Positions 4,955 through 5,337 of a DNA stretch of 5,337 nucleotides are shown in pieces. This DNA comes from JBBQUP01 sp038212305. Lineage in GTDB: Bacteria > Bacteroidota > Bacteroidia > Bacteroidales > Marinilabiliaceae. Position numbers and translations under genes: made by a program. The stretch lies in NCBI GenBank assembly GCA_038212305.1, contig JBBQUP010000146.1:1-5337 (forward strand). Reading direction: 5' to 3'. A model generated the notes under the pieces. That model saw only the letters and a list, made by a program, of their open reading frames with translations, was not told the DNA's origin and ran no database searches. Each line of letters begins with the position of its first letter. The first letter of the stretch is position 1.

Positions 4955-5337
4955 ATGAGATTTAAAATTATCCTTAATCGTACCGGGAAACAACGGATGC
5001 TTCCAATGGATTACCAATATTATTTGAGTGCATGGATTTACAAAGTGATTGGTAAGGCCGATCCCGAGTTTGCTGAATTCCTGCATTCATCAGGCTATAC
5101 AACCGGCAATAAACAATTTAAGCTGTTCTGTTACTCACCATTAAATTTCGGGAAACCTACGCTTATGAAAGAAAAGACCTTGTTTGAAATACATGCAGAA
5201 CAACTTTCACTGAATGTTTCCTTTCATTTGGCCGAGGCTGCCGAAAAATTCATCATCGGGTTGTTTAATAATCAGCAGGTTTATATTGGTGACCAGTTTA
5301 ATGGTTTGGACCTGGTGGTCAGACAAGTTGAACGTTT
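4955..5337 (+). CDS. cas6: CRISPR-associated endoribonuclease Cas6 (5' part, cut by the window edge)
   Basis: Cas6 cuts the long CRISPR transcript within each repeat to make guide RNAs for type I or type III effector complexes. 127 codons are visible, roughly the N-terminal half of a normal Cas6. The first ferredoxin-like fold shows MRFKIILN, then LPMDYQYYLSAWIYKVIG (16-33), DPEFAEFLHSSGY (36-48) and FKLFCYSPL (55-63), a run characteristic of the family. Tyr29 and His44 fall where the catalytic Tyr and His lie in Pyrococcus furiosus Cas6 (Tyr31, His46); Lys53 is a candidate for its lysine. The ATG at 4955 follows an in-frame TGA at 4916 and matches the usual N-terminus. The Gly-rich C-terminal loop is outside the window. 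It uses rarer codons (AGA, CGG, CTG) more than dnaK does, consistent with acquired DNA. It is probably the first gene of a cas operon to the right; the subtype is unknown. Confidence 0.88.
   Translation, partial: MRFKIILNRTGKQRMLPMDYQYYLSAWIYKVIGKADPEFAEFLHSSGYTTGNKQFKLFCYSPLNFGKPTLMKEKTLFEIHAEQLSLNVSFHLAEAAEKFIIGLFNNQQVYIGDQFNGLDLVVRQVER

Noticed and set aside
4880..5086. 68-codon open frame on the - strand
   Set aside because: Antisense to the start of cas6, whose + strand reading has clear family motifs.

Overview
The window looks like chromosomal DNA from a member of the Bacteroidota, probably the Bacteroidia. This rests on the protein sequence types (PanB, DnaK and the CAE-type cytidine deaminase all read like Bacteroidota proteins), on AT-rich A-heavy translation leaders without clear Shine-Dalgarno sites, and on a TAnnTTTG promoter box upstream of panB. 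The genus cannot be fixed from this window.

Layout, left to right. Positions 1-165 are non-coding or hold only an unresolvable gene edge. A cytidine deaminase gene (cdd, + strand, 166-651) converges with an RluA-family pseudouridine synthase gene (- strand, 658-1347), leaving only 6 bases between the stop codons. The pseudouridine synthase lies downstream of panB (- strand, 1442-2260), so panB and the synthase probably share a transcript, with a small hairpin between them. A 264-base divergent regulatory region separates panB from dnaK (+ strand, 2525-4423). It carries a good Bacteroidota-type -7 box for panB, a sigma-54-like element for dnaK, and several TGACA/AGTCA inverted repeats. dnaK ends at a strong intrinsic terminator.

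After dnaK the character changes. About 530 bases have no convincing gene. They contain the terminator, a G+C-richer patch, a 33-base near-perfect palindrome (4747-4779) that looks like a dispersed repeat, and a compact set of possible control elements: a 7-base tandem repeat, a -7-like box and a 14-bp palindrome. The window then enters the 5' end of a Cas6 CRISPR RNA endonuclease gene (4955 to the edge). This is the junction between a housekeeping block and a probable CRISPR-Cas locus. No CRISPR repeats or other cas genes lie inside the window, so the subtype cannot be decided.

The left four genes are ordinary core functions (pyrimidine salvage, RNA modification, pantothenate/CoA synthesis, protein folding). 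The less ordinary points are the dnaK control region and the gene-poor segment leading into cas6.
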